A DNA stretch of 64,000 nt from Myrica gale (Eukaryota > Streptophyta > Magnoliopsida > Fagales > Myricaceae), in NCBI GenBank assembly GCA_963930655.1, contig OZ005613.1, positions 14,950,501 to 15,014,500 on the forward strand, given 5' to 3'. The notes under the pieces are model-generated. The model was given only the letters and a program-made list of their open reading frames with translations. It was not told the DNA's origin and did not search any database. Below, piece after piece: positions 39,627-53,300 of the stretch. The translations under genes and the position numbers were made by a program. Every line of letters begins with the position of its first letter. Position 1 is the stretch's first letter.

Positions 39627-41040
39627 TGTTGGGAAAAGCGGCACGAAAATTAAAGAAATGAACATCAAGAATTTACGTGGTTCGGCCTCAATCCGGCCTA
39701 CGTCCACCCCAGAGCAATTTTATTAAGAACGCTTAAGAAAATTACTTTACACGCATAATACAATAGCCACATCACACTTTCTCTCTCTGCCCAAGACTCA
39801 CGTCTCACGTTCCACTTTTTTCCTATAACATAAGCCTCTATTTATAGGGAAAAATACAAAGATAAAACCATAAACTTGGAATGGGGAGGAAGTAAACTTC
39901 CTCTAGAAGTCTACTTCTATTCCAAGTCTATCTTATATGGGTGTGGACCCCAACAATTCTCCCCCTCCATACCCATAAGGGAAGAATCCGTTTCTGACAT
40001 ATTTCGGTTGAGTGCATATCGGGCTCCCATAAGTAGAACATTCCTGCAACTTTGATGTCTGTTGCTCCCCTTGCTCACCACCCCTTGCATCATTCTTCTA
40101 TTGACACTCCAACCTCGTCCTTGTCATCAGACGACCAACCACACTCCCATATGAGTGTCCTGCACCCGGCCTAGGGTGCCCGCATCCTCTGCTTGTGTCG
40201 TTGGACCCATGTAGAACAGTATCTCCCTCTGCTCTTGCATCTTCACCGGCTGGTACCAAGCACCTTCGTGTGCTACACGAAGTCGGAGTCATCAGTCAAC
40301 ACTAAGGCTTCTGATGATTTTCCTTTCTCTACTTTGTACTTTGGACAATTCCGCTTGATATGCCCCTCTTGGTCACAATAGAAGTAGGTAATCTTGCGAC
40401 CCTTTCCTTTGGATTTAGCCCGGCCTTGTGTATTCCTGCTGCTTTCTCTGCCTCTTTCTGTTATGAGAGCTTGTGATCCACTGTGGTCATAAGTCTTCAT
40501 CTCCTTCCTTCGTGCCTCTTCACTAAATAGAGCATTTTTGACCAACTTCATGGTCAATTATCATTCAGTGTTGAATTTATGAGAGAAACAACAAGAGTCC
40601 CTCAACTATTCGGCAAGGAACTTAGAAGCAATAAAGCTTGAACCTCATTGTCAAAAGTCATTTCGATGATGTTCAATTGATTGATCAGGTTTTGGAACTC
40701 ATTGATATCTTCCGCCACCGACTTATCGTTTCGCGGCTTCATATTCACGAGCCTTCTCATAAATAGCATTTTATTCCGCAAAGTTTTTAACTGGTACATT
40801 GTCTCCAACTTCTCTCATAGTTCAAAAGTACTCGTTTCTTTGGTTACGTGATAGAATACCTCTGGCCCAATCCACTAACGAATCAACCCTATAGCCTTCC
40901 GGTTGATCTTCTTCCACTTTGTCTCGTCAATCCCCTCCAGTTTCTTGCCCTCGTTCTCTAATGGATCGTACATATCCTTTGTATAAAGGATATCCTCCAA
41001 CCGTGGCTTTCAGCTCATGTAATTCGTAGCAGACAATATT
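39627..41040 (-). mobile_element. Copia retrotransposon remnant: gag and 3' LTR
   Basis: On the minus strand: gag N-terminal fragments (about 41030-40809), the central Copia gag (UBN2-type) region (METMYQLKTLRNKMLFMRRL to LLLSSLPNS, 40808-40602), and a zinc-knuckle part (40557-40273, CDQEGHIKRNC). These are followed by a polypurine tract (ggagggggagaat, about 39956-39970) and a 3' LTR of 329 bp (39627-39955), TGTTGGGG...CCCAACA on that strand. No protease, integrase or RT lies between gag and LTR. The first knuckle cysteine is Tyr, and stops interrupt gag. No 5' LTR was found. Inserted into the partial KAS I copy at its LTR end. Confidence 0.82.
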
Positions 41041-41049
41041 CTAGACAAC

Positions 41050-43500
41050 GTTAGTTGTTGTGCATGATAAATGGATTTGTATAAATGATCATGCAAGTGA
41101 AATTTTGTGAAAATATTTTTTCAAAATTAATATATGTAATATTTATTTGTGAAATTATTTTGAAAATAATTTGAGAGTTCAATGAGTTATAGATCAATGA
41201 TATTATTTTAGTCCTATTAAACTCATGTGGAATATAGTATGGTAGAAGAATATATAAACAAATAATTGTTAGCAAAAGAGATTTTACAAATCAATCTCAA
41301 ATACTCGGAGATCAATTGTGATATGTTGATGGATATGATCACAATCAATAGAAGCTCAAAGTTCAGAATAAAAGAATATAAAGGAAATAATGGAAAAGAG
41401 TTTTTCATTTGACCCGACAACCTAGATCTGATACCTCTAACGATGTCACGCCTTATCACAACTAGGATTTTATTTAAAAAGCTAACTATATTAAAGTTAG
41501 TCATACGGTTGGGCATCAAGATTTGAGCTATTAAAATGTTAAATTAAAAAGACTCAATGTGTAAGATCGACAAGACCTAAAGATTAAAGAAGATTGAAGA
41601 GTCAATCGCAGAAAAATAAAAATAAAATGTTCATCAAGATCAAGTAAGTAATTATTCACATGCAAAATTTTTGTGGTATCGGAACCAAGTTAGTTGAACC
41701 TTATTCTCTTCAAATTTGTACTAGAATTCATTAGAATTATTTTCATGAAAGCCGGTTTCCAGATTTATTTGAAAATCATTTACAAATAAATTGTTTTATT
41801 CTTCTTGGTTTTAGAAATCGTGAGAAAAAAAATATTTTTTTTTGGAAACCTATGTGAAGAATTGAATGCAATCTAGTTGCCGCAAATACATTTTTTGTTT
41901 TTGTTTCGAATTCTTAACAAGTTATAAGGGATCCAATCGTTATTTGTATCTGAAAATTGGAAATAATTTTTGTTTGAAATTCGATCAATTCGGGGAGAGA
42001 AACTATTTCTCTCACCAAGAAAAGTGGGCGGCAGCACGGTGGAGCTCTTGCCGCACCACTTGGCCGGAGAACTCAGCAGGAGCTGCACTTGGTGTAACTA
42101 GCGCGACTTTGCTTAAGCCGGCGTGGCGTTTGATGGATTTGGAGGTCGCGACCACCATCAGGAGAACACACCCCTATATTACACAGGTGTAGGGTAGCCA
42201 ACTGACGACCACCAGAGCACCAGACGACAACACAGTGGTGGTCAATGGCATGGCTACTATTTTTTTTTCTTGAAAACAACTAATATATTAAAAACAACTA
42301 AAAGCGAACACCACAGGACCGACCACAGGACAGACTGACACAGACACAACCAGCAAGACCCTCCAACAGATCAGAGGAACCACTATGAACTCCATGCGAG
42401 GCAGAGGGAGTGATGGTCGGACATAGTAGGCAAAGCCACTAGGACCTGGACAAGCTGGAATAGCGCCACAAGGGACACGAAGCGAGACCTAATAAAGGGT
42501 CGAAAAAGAGCCACAATGACTCGGATAAGCCCACGGAAGGGGCGGACAAACAACCACAGAACCAGACAGACAACAAGCCCTAAACAGAGTAAGTTTGTAG
42601 TTAAAACTCTTTGTGAATCGTGGACTCGTGAAACCCAACTCTGGATCATTTGATGGTATGTGGTGATATATAGCTTACATCAAAGAGTTTGATGTGGAAA
42701 AGCTTGAACCGAGAATTTTTGTGGGTTACCCAAAAATGGTTCATTGGATAATTTAATAAGCCAAAACGAACATGAGGTAATTGTCAATGACAATCCTATT
42801 TTAAAAGAGTACAGCCCAAGTGTAGGCGAAAGTGTAACAATTTTTGATGAAACAGTCAGATGAGCTAATAAAAAGGGCAGATGAGAACAATAGAAAAGAG
42901 ACATTACTGAATCTACTAATGAGTTTGAAAAGTTCAGAACTCAATAACGTTAGCAATAAATCCATTTTGATGAGATGATCAAATCATTTGATTTTCCCAC
43001 AAAACATGGACAAGTCCTGTGTTTACAAGAAGTCAGTAGAAGTTTAATAATGTTTCTAATTATTTGTCATTAATATTCTACTCTTGGAAATGGCATCAAG
43101 TTGATGTCATAAGTGAAAATATGGTTGTTGAACCATTTTTTTAAGTTAAAGACCTTTGCAAAGTGTTTCGCATTCTTGGAACCAAATTGTTCAATAATCG
43201 AGAAAAGAAGTTTTTGAGACTATTGACAAAATACTAGCAATGGATGGTTACAGATCAATTATTTGATTATATATCCTTCCACCATACTATATTTCACATA
43301 GATATTGTTGAGTTAGATTATAAAAAAGTTAAGTCAATAATTATTGAATCAAAGGTAGATAATATAATTTTTCGGTTCCTTGTCCACTTAATAGTTGTTC
43401 TAAACCAATGTATATATTTATGTATAATAGGTTTCTACCTATTGTGCCTCTATTAAATAAGATGATAGACCCCGCCATTGCGGTGACCTTAAGCAAACCT
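41050..43500 (+). mobile_element. Second Copia remnant, plus strand, decayed
   Basis: A primer-binding-site-like tggtatcggaacc at 41674-41686 and, after unassigned sequence, translated pieces typical of the Copia integrase C-terminal/linker region (KLEPRIFVGYPK, about 42695-42745; then NEHEVIVNDNPIL). Many stops; RT and RNase H not recognised. LTR borders could not be fixed. Confidence 0.5.
42262..42640 (-). mobile_element. Retroposon fragment with poly-A tail nested in the Copia remnant
   Basis: Poly-T at 42262-42271 on the plus strand, followed by an accaca/gaccga-rich stretch like that at 13700-14200. Probably the 3' end of the same LINE-like family; no domain seen. Confidence 0.45.
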
Positions 43501-44293
43501 ATGAGAGAGAGAGACAGCATGCCAGAGGATCACAAAGCAAAGTCGATCTCCATTTTTAGTTTAAATGATCACTTGAACCCCTCTTACCTTCTGTTGGTAA
43601 AGCAGAAATATGTAGTCCTGGTGAAATGTCGAGTATTTATATTCTGCCGTAAAAAGCAATGACAGACAAGACTGCATGAAGTCTGTAATCAAAATTACTA
43701 ATAATGCTTCAATTTCATAAACATTAATGAATAACAGTACAAAATGAAAATAATAAAGCAAAACATTGAGAGAAAAATCACAGTAAAAATCCTGTGTCTT
43801 GCATGAGGGCAAAGTGAAATCCCAGGTCTCCAGACCATTAAAAATACATTTTATAAAAGCTCTATGAGCATTATCAACCTCGGTCTCCAATGAGGAACAC
43901 TGGGGCTTCAAATATTAGAAACTTTGTGCCGCCTGGTTGGAAGCCGTCCTGTCGGCCATTTCGTGAACCTTTTGGTTATCTACATTCCAATCAATGAGCT
44001 GAGAAAGATTGTAAGAATGAGGTTAAAACACAAGACCTTAGGCAACTTTTTATTTTCTTTCCGTGAAACAATTTAATAACCAATAAGCACTTCATACACC
44101 ACTTGCCCAGTAGATGATGGCCAGTTCTGGAGTAAAGATGTCACAAAGTACGTTAAACTATAATTCAACTCATAACTATCACAGAACTAATTACTTCTGC
44201 CTATTAAAGAAAGCAGCCTCACTGACAAAACGACCAAAATCGAGAACAAGCACGACTGATCCCCAACGAGAAATCCAGAACGGATGTGGATGA

Positions 44294-47200
44294 TCAAGGT
44301 CTGAATGCAGAAAAGGCCACGACGGAGTTGTGTCCACCGAATCCAAACGAATTTGAAATGGCTGAATCATGAGACACTAGTGAGTAATTAAACCTGGACA
44401 CTGACGATTCCCAGTCAATTGGAATTGAAAAAGCCATGGTGTTAAAAAGGTTTGAGCATCTTACCAACATTCACTTCATGCTGCTGCTTTTTATTCGCAA
44501 CAGTGTCAAAGTCGACTATAGGGTCTGGATTCTGCATCCATTGAAGGAATTTGTCACTCATCATATCACCAGTTATCCTAATCTTTAAATCAATTGGTAG
44601 ATATAATTGAAACTTAAGGAGTACTCTACTTAGTCAGAGAAAAACAGACCAAAGGGAAGTGAAATTTTCGCAACCACGAGATTCATAATTTCCCTTATTT
44701 GCTTCCAAAGAAATAAAATGCAGTGTTAATTAATAAAATTAAAACTTCACTAATAAGTTAGTTTAATTAGTTTGTATGCAGCGACTAATGTAGAAAATGA
44801 TGTTTACAACCCACTGTTAATTTCGCTGCTTTATGATAACACCAACCACATATTACATCTAACTATATAATTCATTCCCAATCAAATATTTAACTATGGA
44901 CTAGTATGATGTATTCTAACACTGACAGCATCACATTCGAAATTGCCCATGTTTATGGAGTGTGCTGCATCTGTGTTTAACAAGCTAATACTAATAGAAT
45001 CACCAAATAAAGTGTCAACTAGAAAGTAGCACATACAAATTGATTTATGGAAGGATGCACCCAGCCTGTTGTTATAGCTTTCACCGTGGCAATGGCTTCC
45101 AAACCACCAGCAGCACCAAGGCAATGCCCAATCATTGACTGCAACAAATGAATCCAAGAACAGAGCAAGAATCAGACAACGAAAACAGAGAAAATCAATA
45201 TATAACCAGAGGTGAGAAATTACCTTAGTCGCATTGATTTTGATCCCTGCTGGATTCTTGAAAACCTTTTTTATCGCCTTCATCTCAGCCAAGTCACCAA
45301 CAGGAGTGGAAGTTGCATGTGCATTGATGTAGTTGACCTGGAATATTGAAAAACCATTTTAGTTCTCTAGTATTCGTTAAGTGGTCTTTTTTATTCCATA
45401 TTTAAACCATTCAGAAACTTGTAGCCATAGATACTAATTGCAGGCGGAACATTGATTTTAAACAAAAGTAAGTACTTTAAAAATAGATCAGCAAGTTCAA
45501 TTTGCCAGGCCTTCCATAAGAACTAAATATGAAACTTAGGCTGCTTCGGATATCTTAAAGACATACCAATAAAGGTTTTTATAAATCCCTCTCATTGTTC
45601 CCAACAAAAAGCAACATGGTGGCAAAATTGTTTGTGGTGTCATACTCATGCATTCCAAATTCAGAAGTCCTAAAAACAATTGCATCTTGTAGTTGTCATC
45701 TTGATTTTTGTTGCAACAGAATGACTTGCCAAATATGAGAGGAATTGATTGGTGTCCTTGCATCATGTTATGAACCACACAACTTCCTTCATGATTGTGA
45801 AGTAACAGCCTAAGCTCCTAGACACAAAATTGAAAGCACTTTACAGCATCTAAACACCAGCTCAATACAAACAAAATTTTATGTTTTGTGCTCAAATACA
45901 GATCTTTTATCACCAAGAATACATCTTATAATAATGACTATTTCCTTCTTCCTCATTATAATTTTTTTTTATAAGTAAGTCAATCTTATTAAAGAGAAGA
46001 AAAACAAAGAACATAAAACGAAGAAGTCGACAGTACAAGAGACTATACTGAGAACCCCTAACACGTACAAACAAGAAAGCTAAGAAAATCCAGAAAACCA
46101 GATAACCCAACATCACATTGGCTCAAAGAAAAAGCGACTGCAAAACAAGACCCCTTAAACTATCCAAAGACTGCTCAGAATCTTCAAAGCATCGGTTGTT
46201 CCTCTCCCTCCACAAGATCCACCAAACAGCAAGAGGAATCATTCGCCACACTGCCAAAGCAATGAGATTATCGAACTTCTTTTTCCAGCACTTCAACACC
46301 TCGATCGCCCTCCTAGGCATAATCCAAGAAAGGTTCATAATGCAAAACAAATACGCCCACAACCCTCACCTTCCTCATTATAAATTTTAAACTCATTACT
46401 ATTATTACGGGAGCTAGCAGTTGTTTCCAATTGTTTGGAGGGCCCTGGCCCTGGGTGGAGGTGGGGGTTTGGCCAAAACTGTATCGGTCTGCATTTGGCT
46501 TCAGTAGTGCTAATTAAATTCTCACATATGGGTTTGTTTTTAGTCAAATCCTTACTGTGTTGCAGTGATCAATTTCCAATGTGTATTTAGATTGTTCGCT
46601 TCATCGACGTGTTTCCTGACTTAACGACATCCTCTCCAGATTTACCACAAAGCAAACATAGTACTCTAACAAGGTCAATGAATTTCCACTTGAGACCGCA
46701 TGTACAAGTCTACAACGATTATAATCTCCTCCAAAGCACTTCATCCATCCTCTATTAGTCTATAGGCAACATCGGAGGCCGTCCCTCTCTCCTACCAAAA
46801 CCCACACTAATGCGAATTAAATGATCACTCTCGGGTGTACGCTATCCCATAAATATCACATTTAAAAGAATCACTGAACTCCTTATTATTCAACCAAACT
46901 AACACATGCTAAGTCCCATGAAGGCAACAGGTAATCCATTCTAGAGCATCTACCCCTGGTCTTCTCAATGCAAAAACCATGGCAAACATGCTAGGGACTC
47001 TGATGGTACTATTTCATTTACCTATGGCCATTGCAAAGTATGTAATACAACCTGTAATCTCTTTGAAGCAAACTTGATGAGTTCCAACATGAGATTAACT
47101 AGTTGCACAACTTCAGGAACATTCAGAACTTCTGTCCACACCTAAATAACTTGGCAGTTCAAGTTCTTGCTTATATCATATAAAGATGGATAAATTGAAC

Positions 47201-49873
47201 ACAGAATTCAGCTCTAAATGGCAATGACGTTTTACTACATAGCAAAGAATATTTAACCTCCTAATGAAAATAAGAATCAGTACGAGAAAAAATAGTTTCT
47301 TATTCTAACTTTCTGGCAGTAGCCACCAAATATACAATAGAAAGGGCATGCATGGAAACTGGAACAATATCCAACACATAACATAATTAATAAAAACAGA
47401 AAGGAGTACCATACAGTATAGGTTAATTTGCAGGGGAAAAATGAGAATACCTCTTCAAGTGACACGCCAGCATCTTCAAGGGTTCTCTCAATGCATGTTG
47501 ACACACCAAGTCCATCAGCTCTTGGATCAGTCATATGATAAGCATCACAATTAATAGCACCTCCTAAGTACTCAGCAAAAATGGGTGCATCTCGTTTCAT
47601 TGCATGTTCCAAGCTCTCCATTACCTGTCATGAATATTAAGTCCCATAAGGTAAGACCAGAAGTCATTTCGACCATTAAACTTAAATCTATTGCGCAATA
47701 GATAAAGATTCACGCAGAAGAAAGACTCACCAAATCAATCAAACATAGATTAAAAACAATCAAGGAAACAACTAATAGTTTGCATGTAAGTCATCATCTA
47801 CAATAATAATCAAGGAGGAACTTTGATAACTTTTCATTTTAAGTGCCCACCATGATTGCATCACAGTGAACCTTTATCTGTTACTATTCCCTAAGGCTAT
47901 ACATTTTAAAGAAACAAGAACTTCACAATGTGTTGGTCCGCATCACATATCAAAATTGGACTCCATAGAGGTCTGTCTTAAATCATAAGCAGATAGCCTA
48001 AGTCGTCAACTAGTCAATTTAACTTTTATATTTGTTATTTGTTACCAGGACACTAACTAACAAAACTGCTGAACACAAATAGTTCAACAATAAAGGAATA
48101 AGAAATGATGTCTTACAAACATCCTTTTTTCCACAGCCATCATAAAAACAGAAGCATGCATACCAATACTCCTGCTCCTTCACCCATGACAAACCCATCC
48201 CGATCTATATCCCATGGCCTTGAAGCAGTTTTTGGATCGTCATTCCTCTGAGATAAGGCCCTGCATGCAACAAACCCCCCCAATCCAACAGGAACAATGG
48301 CAGCTTCAGACCCACCAGCAACAACCAGATCAGCCTCACCACGGCGAATGTGATTTGCAGCAGCATGGAAGCAATAATTGGAGGTGGCACAAGCAGTTGA
48401 AACTGAATAAGTAGGTCCCATGAATCCAATGGCAATTGAAAGCAAGGCAGTCCCCATGTTGGTTAGAGCGTAGGGAATGAAAAAAGGGCTTATTTTCCTG
48501 GGACCGCTTTCTATTAAAGCCGTAATGGCAGAAGAAAAGGTTCCAAGACCACCCATCCCTGTTCCTACAATCGCACCTGCCCGTTGCTTATCAATCTGCA
48601 GCAGAAACCAGCAGTCACAATGAGTCAAGGATATGGCTGAACAAAATACAAAATAAAAAAAGCCAGGAAACACACCGTCACAGTGTGTAATGCAATGAAA
48701 AAATTGTTTCAGAGGTAATGATTGAATGCTTGAATATAAAAAAATGATATTTGTCAAAGACTAATATTAAAGAGAGGTTGATGAACTCATTTAGGTTGAT
48801 ATGCCCACATAAGGACAGGGCCTGTCCAGCACTTTCATCATCCAAAAAATAAAGCAAGAGGAGCAATTGAGAAGCCGGAACACAAATGCGCTAAAATTCC
48901 AATCCCCTTCAAGCTATGGTGCTAGTGAGTGATATGGAAGTCTGTAATTCACAAAGTGCAAACCACCTAAATTATACACGTGACACGCGATTCCACAAGC
49001 CCTTGAGAAACGGAAAAAAATAAATTAGGCAAGGTATGATTATCCAGTCTAGAGCACTCGTCCAAACTATCTAAGATTTCCTTTTTATGTCTCTGTATCA
49101 GCATCATTCTAGTGATCAGGAAAAAAAACGGTGTGACATTTACACGGACGTTAGCAACTAGCTTGAAACAAAGGGCAATTGATTTTATCAGATCTCAGCC
49201 ATAAGAAGTTCTTGCAGGAGCTGGCTACATAAATGTGAACAATTAGACCATGCATGAATTTACAGCAAAACAAATACGTCAAGATAGTTCAAACCCAATA
49301 AATGACGCGTAAATAAAACTTAAGCACACTAGCCCAACCCCCCATAATGCACCCACTATTAAACCACCCACAGAGAAACAAAATAGCGTGTAGCATAAAA
49401 ATCGGAGACCAGTAATACTAGACCTTGGAGAGCTTGTCGCCGCCGAGATCGGCATGCTCGAGCGCCTTCTTGCCGGCCACAATACAGAACCGGAGGTAAT
49501 CGTCGTAGCGCCGGTCGTTCTTTCCATCAATGTAGCCGGTGCCGTCGAACCCGCGGATCTGACCGGCGAACCGGGTGGGGAACTTGGAGGCGTCGAACCG
49601 GTGGATCGGGACGATGCCGCTCTCACCCGCCAGCAGTTTGTCGTAGTAAGTATCGACGTCGTTCCCGAACACGGATACCAAACCCATCCCCGTGATCACG
49701 ACCCGCTTCTTGGGGTCATTCTCGCGTTTCGGGGCCGATACGGTGGGCCGCCCGGATGCGGCTTTAATAACTGAGAGGCGGCGACGGGTGGGGACATGGA
49801 AATGCGAGGAGCGCTTCTCCCGGAGCGGGCCGAGCGGGGAGGGACGGAGGGTCGGGGATTGGAGGGCCTGCAT
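44294..49873 (-). CDS. KAS1: 3-oxoacyl-[acyl-carrier-protein] synthase I, chloroplastic (KAS I)
   Basis: Seven exons: 49424-49873, 48164-48595, 47451-47624, 45224-45337, 45037-45138, 44465-44531, 44294-44361; GT-AG borders and a 468-aa joined frame. KAS I elongates acyl-ACP from C4 to C16 in plastid fatty acid synthesis. Residues 1 to about 45 form a Ser/Arg/Pro-rich transit peptide. The mature part starts near [19 protein letters not shown]. Catalytic residues are visible: Cys219 in STACATSN, His359 in NAHATST, Lys390 and His395 in [15 protein letters not shown], and the C-terminal [19 protein letters not shown]. Intron 3 (45338-47450) carries a LINE fragment. The gene looks intact; a partial broken copy lies at 38.3-39.6 kb. 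Confidence 0.97.
45962..46369 (-). mobile_element. 5'-truncated LINE in KAS I intron 3
   Basis: A 408-bp insertion with the poly-A tail at its left end (poly-T on the plus strand), flanked by an exact 14-bp target duplication cttcctcattataa (45948-45961 and 46370-46383). The minus strand encodes the end of a LINE ORF2 ([20 protein letters not shown]). Same orientation as KAS I, so the tail could offer cryptic poly-A signals inside the intron. Confidence 0.92.
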
Positions 49874-50180
49874 GATGGCCAGAGAGAGAGAGCGAGCTCG
49901 CGACGATGATAACGATGTCCCTGTGGAGCTGAAAGAAAAGCAGTGGGAGTACTGTCTGAACTAAAAGGACTCCCTCCGATTAATTCGTTCGATGAATGTG
50001 TTTCGCCCAATTGTCGACTGTTACTTATATGCCACGTCCGTATTGGAGCGAACGTGTACACAAGATTGGCCAAAGTCAAAACTTGGACTTTTTCCTTGTA
50101 CTCGCTGGGTTTGGGTTTGGTTTCCGGTACATGTTTTAACACATCCTTCGATAAATTGCAACCTGGCAACCTGTCACTGG
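49874..50180. other. KAS I 5' flank
   Basis: Leader and promoter region of KAS I. A GA-rich run sits directly upstream of the ATG (about 49880-49897). No clear TATA box picked. Confidence 0.4.
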
Positions 50181-50188
50181 AGTACAGT

Positions 50189-50384
50189 CAGGGACGAATC
50201 TACGGCCCAAAGATTTTGAAAAAAAAAATTTAGTATTATTATTTATTATTTAAAATGTCAGTTTATTCAAAAAATAAAGAAGAAGTATGAATGTCCCCCT
50301 TTCAACATTTTCTACGTTCCTATGTGGTTCTGTTATTTCTGTAAATATTCCGGCCCCTGAAAAGAATTTCTGACTTCGTCCCTG
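50189..50384. mobile_element. hAT-type MITE, 196 bp
   Basis: Begins cagggacgaatctacg and ends ctgacttcgtccctg, an inverted repeat identical over the first 10 bp. Flanked by agtacagt (50181-50188) and agtatagt (50385-50392), an 8-bp target duplication with one mismatch, as expected for hAT elements. AT-rich, noncoding, and about 300 bp upstream of KAS I. Confidence 0.85.
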
Positions 50385-50392
50385 AGTATAGT

Positions 50393-52761
50393 TTACATCA
50401 CATCTATTATTTTTATTATATTAATTAATTATTAATTCCAAACATTTAAATAAACCATACATTTTTAACAATTAATTTTTTTTAAATAACCTTTTTTTAT
50501 GAGAATAAAATTATAATTTTAAAGATTAAAAAATTAATTTTCATCTAAATAAACAAAACATTTTAACATATGCCACACAATGTTTGAAATTTATAAGTAG
50601 AATTACAATATGACCAAAATCATAGATGAACCCTAAAATATGAAGACCTCTATAATTAAAGTTGTAAAGTGTATTCCAACTTAAAGAGAGAAAAATATAA
50701 AGATATAAAATCATGAGGGACTCAAAGTGTTGTCATATCTTCGTGAAGTGCATGTTAATGTGTTATACACTGAGATTATTTATTATCATATAGTTACTTT
50801 TATAATCAATGAAAACTATTATCTAAGGAAGCAGCTTGTACCTGGTCTCTATTTCGAGTTTTCTATTCAAATCGATTTATAAATACATAAAAAATTTACG
50901 TCAATTTAAATTATAGGACTCATAGACAACATTAAAAAACATAGAGGTTGTTCGGTTATAGAGTATTTTGAGAATTTTTAGGTGATGTTAATTTTATTGG
51001 CATGCGTGCAGTAGTTATTTTTAAGTGATGTTAAAAAACATGTTCGATTTGTGTATTATCAGGATTCAAAAAATCCTAATAATTTAAATAAACCGAACAA
51101 GTCCATAGTCTCTTGCATAGAATTCAAGCCAATACACACAAATATAATAGCCAAAAAATTAATTAAAGCATAGTAGAATCAAATTATTTGTTCTTTGCAT
51201 ATATATTATTTTAATTAATTAAGCAGAATATTAAAAAAAAGTAAATTTCTATCTTTTTTCCAATCACTTTCTAGCATGTCCTCCAATGAAAACATACTAA
51301 TATTTAGAACTTATAAAAAAAAACTCAATAATATAAAAACTTATTAAAAAAATGCTTTTTATTCATGTAATTGTTTAATATAAAGATCTGAGCCGCGCGC
51401 AGATAAGTACGTGATATTCTCTGGAGGATGCACGCGCATGACAGCATAAGAAATGGTGGGAAGCACGAAGTGACTCTTCGAGAGCTTAAGATCAGAGAGA
51501 GACAAAAGAGAGACACAGAGAGAAGATGATAGGGTTACACGACAGAATGGAAAGATATGAAAAGTTAAATAATAATATAGAAGATTAAAGTCAAATACTA
51601 TAACTTTGTCATTTGGCGTACCCAAGAGTACCGAATTAAAATGCATGTGCTATACTTTAAGAAGAGCTTAGCTAGATGTAACCTGCACGAGGATCGATGA
51701 GCTTTCTGATCATGGGGTCACCTAGCTATCATCCTTAATTAATTTCCTTTTACCATTTCCTTCGGCACCGCCGGCTCATGCGCGGGGTTGACAGTCTAGC
51801 CGGTTGCTGAAGGCTCTGGTTCTCAACCGAGGTCCACGACACACTTAATAATAAATTTAATTTAGAGAGAAATACACTTTACATTACAGATTCCAGCTGA
51901 GTGTCCGCGAAGTTCTTCTCCCTAAGCATTTCTATAGAACATTAAACACAAATGAAATGAGTGAAAATCAGTTATGTATTATTAGTTCTTAATCAAATTT
52001 AATTTAGTTATCTCTTTTTCTACTAGCATTAATTAATGAGGTTAGTGGTGCTCCTATATATAGTAGCGATCAGTCTATTTTTTCTACTAGGAATAGTCAC
52101 AACGTCGTGATCGATCGATCCGATAGGAAGTATTGTGTCCAAAGTGGTTGTTACTAATTACACTAGACGTACGATTTTATAAGCTTGGTTACAATTCATG
52201 ACCCCAGATGATCATCGGGGATCTTTCTATATATATTTAAATTCGTTGAAATTGAGGGATTTTTTTAAAAAAGATATATAATCGCAAGAAACGACCAACA
52301 TGCATGTGAATTAAAAAGATGAGGGGATGAACATCAAGAGAAAAGCCTTTTATAGTGTCGTGTCGTTTTGATTTTCCAAACTTGGTGAGCTGTCTATAAA
52401 TTGATCTCAAGATGATGATTTCAAATAATTATTTTCTTTGTTAAGTGATAATTATTTGGCCTAGATATATATCACATTTATCTAGGATGCACGAACACGT
52501 TACATTGTAGTGCTTGCTGTGTCCTCCAATATCTCATAACAGGTTGTGTTAAAACATTCAAATAAAATGTTCTTATATATATTTGTAGGGCAAAAAATAA
52601 ATAAGTAGACTTTTTTCTATATATTGTTGAGATCGTGCGTTTTCTATAGACACAATAAGTTTAACTGGTTATGTTTTTATTCGGAAGTGGAGGTCTGGTG
52701 AGCTTTTGCTTTGGTTATGTTTTTTTTCAAAAGTGGAGGTTTTGTGTATGTCATTCTATAT
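50393..52761. other. Intergenic, no gene seen
   Basis: Long AT-rich spacer. A slightly GC-richer patch at 51385-51540 contains CT-rich text on the minus strand like a gene leader, but no coding exon follows. Confidence 0.45.
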
Positions 52762-53300
52762 ATAAATTATAATAAACTCTTACAAACTATCACCACATTG
52801 TTAAAAGACATCCCTAAACTGTAACTCGTTGTAAAAACATCCTCAAATTTATGTTTTTGTAGTGTATATTGCATCTCCAAATCTAAAGAAAGTCATTAAC
52901 ATGATATTTGTCCCACATGAGCTGTAAGTGGCCCTCTCCCTTTGTAGATATACGATTATGCCTCTACTCCCAAAGTCATAACTCTCGAATTTTTTTTGGC
53001 AATATTGATAAAGACTTAAAATCATGAAACATGACGTTTAGGGTGACCAATGCATGATAGGTAGGGCAAAACACAATGTTTTAGTGCGAGTGGGGGCATA
53101 ATATTTTTAACAAAAAGGGGAGGAACACATGCAGGTCACGTGGGATGGAAACCATCAGAGTTAACAATAGTTGGACTGAGGAAGAGATTACAAAAGAAAC
53201 GTAGATTTAGAGAGTGAATTATAACGAGTTATGGATTAGGATGCTCTTAAGAATATTGTTGTAGTTTGTACTTTGTAGGGGTACTTATCGTAAATTATCC
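52762..53300. mobile_element. Foldback element candidate, ~540 bp
   Basis: The two ends are imperfect inverted repeats over about 75 bp. The left arm has cttacaaactatcaccacattgtt and ctgtaactcgttgtaa; the right arm has ttataacgagttat and attgttgtagtttgtactttgtagg. No coding capacity; target duplication not resolved. Confidence 0.65.

Noticed and set aside
45536-46116. Minus-strand frames in KAS I intron 3 as genes
   Set aside because: They are intronic sequence and the edge of a LINE fragment.
51385-51640. Possible gene start or microRNA hairpin near 51.4-51.8 kb
   Set aside because: No coding exon, no known miRNA string recognised and no good stem found by eye.
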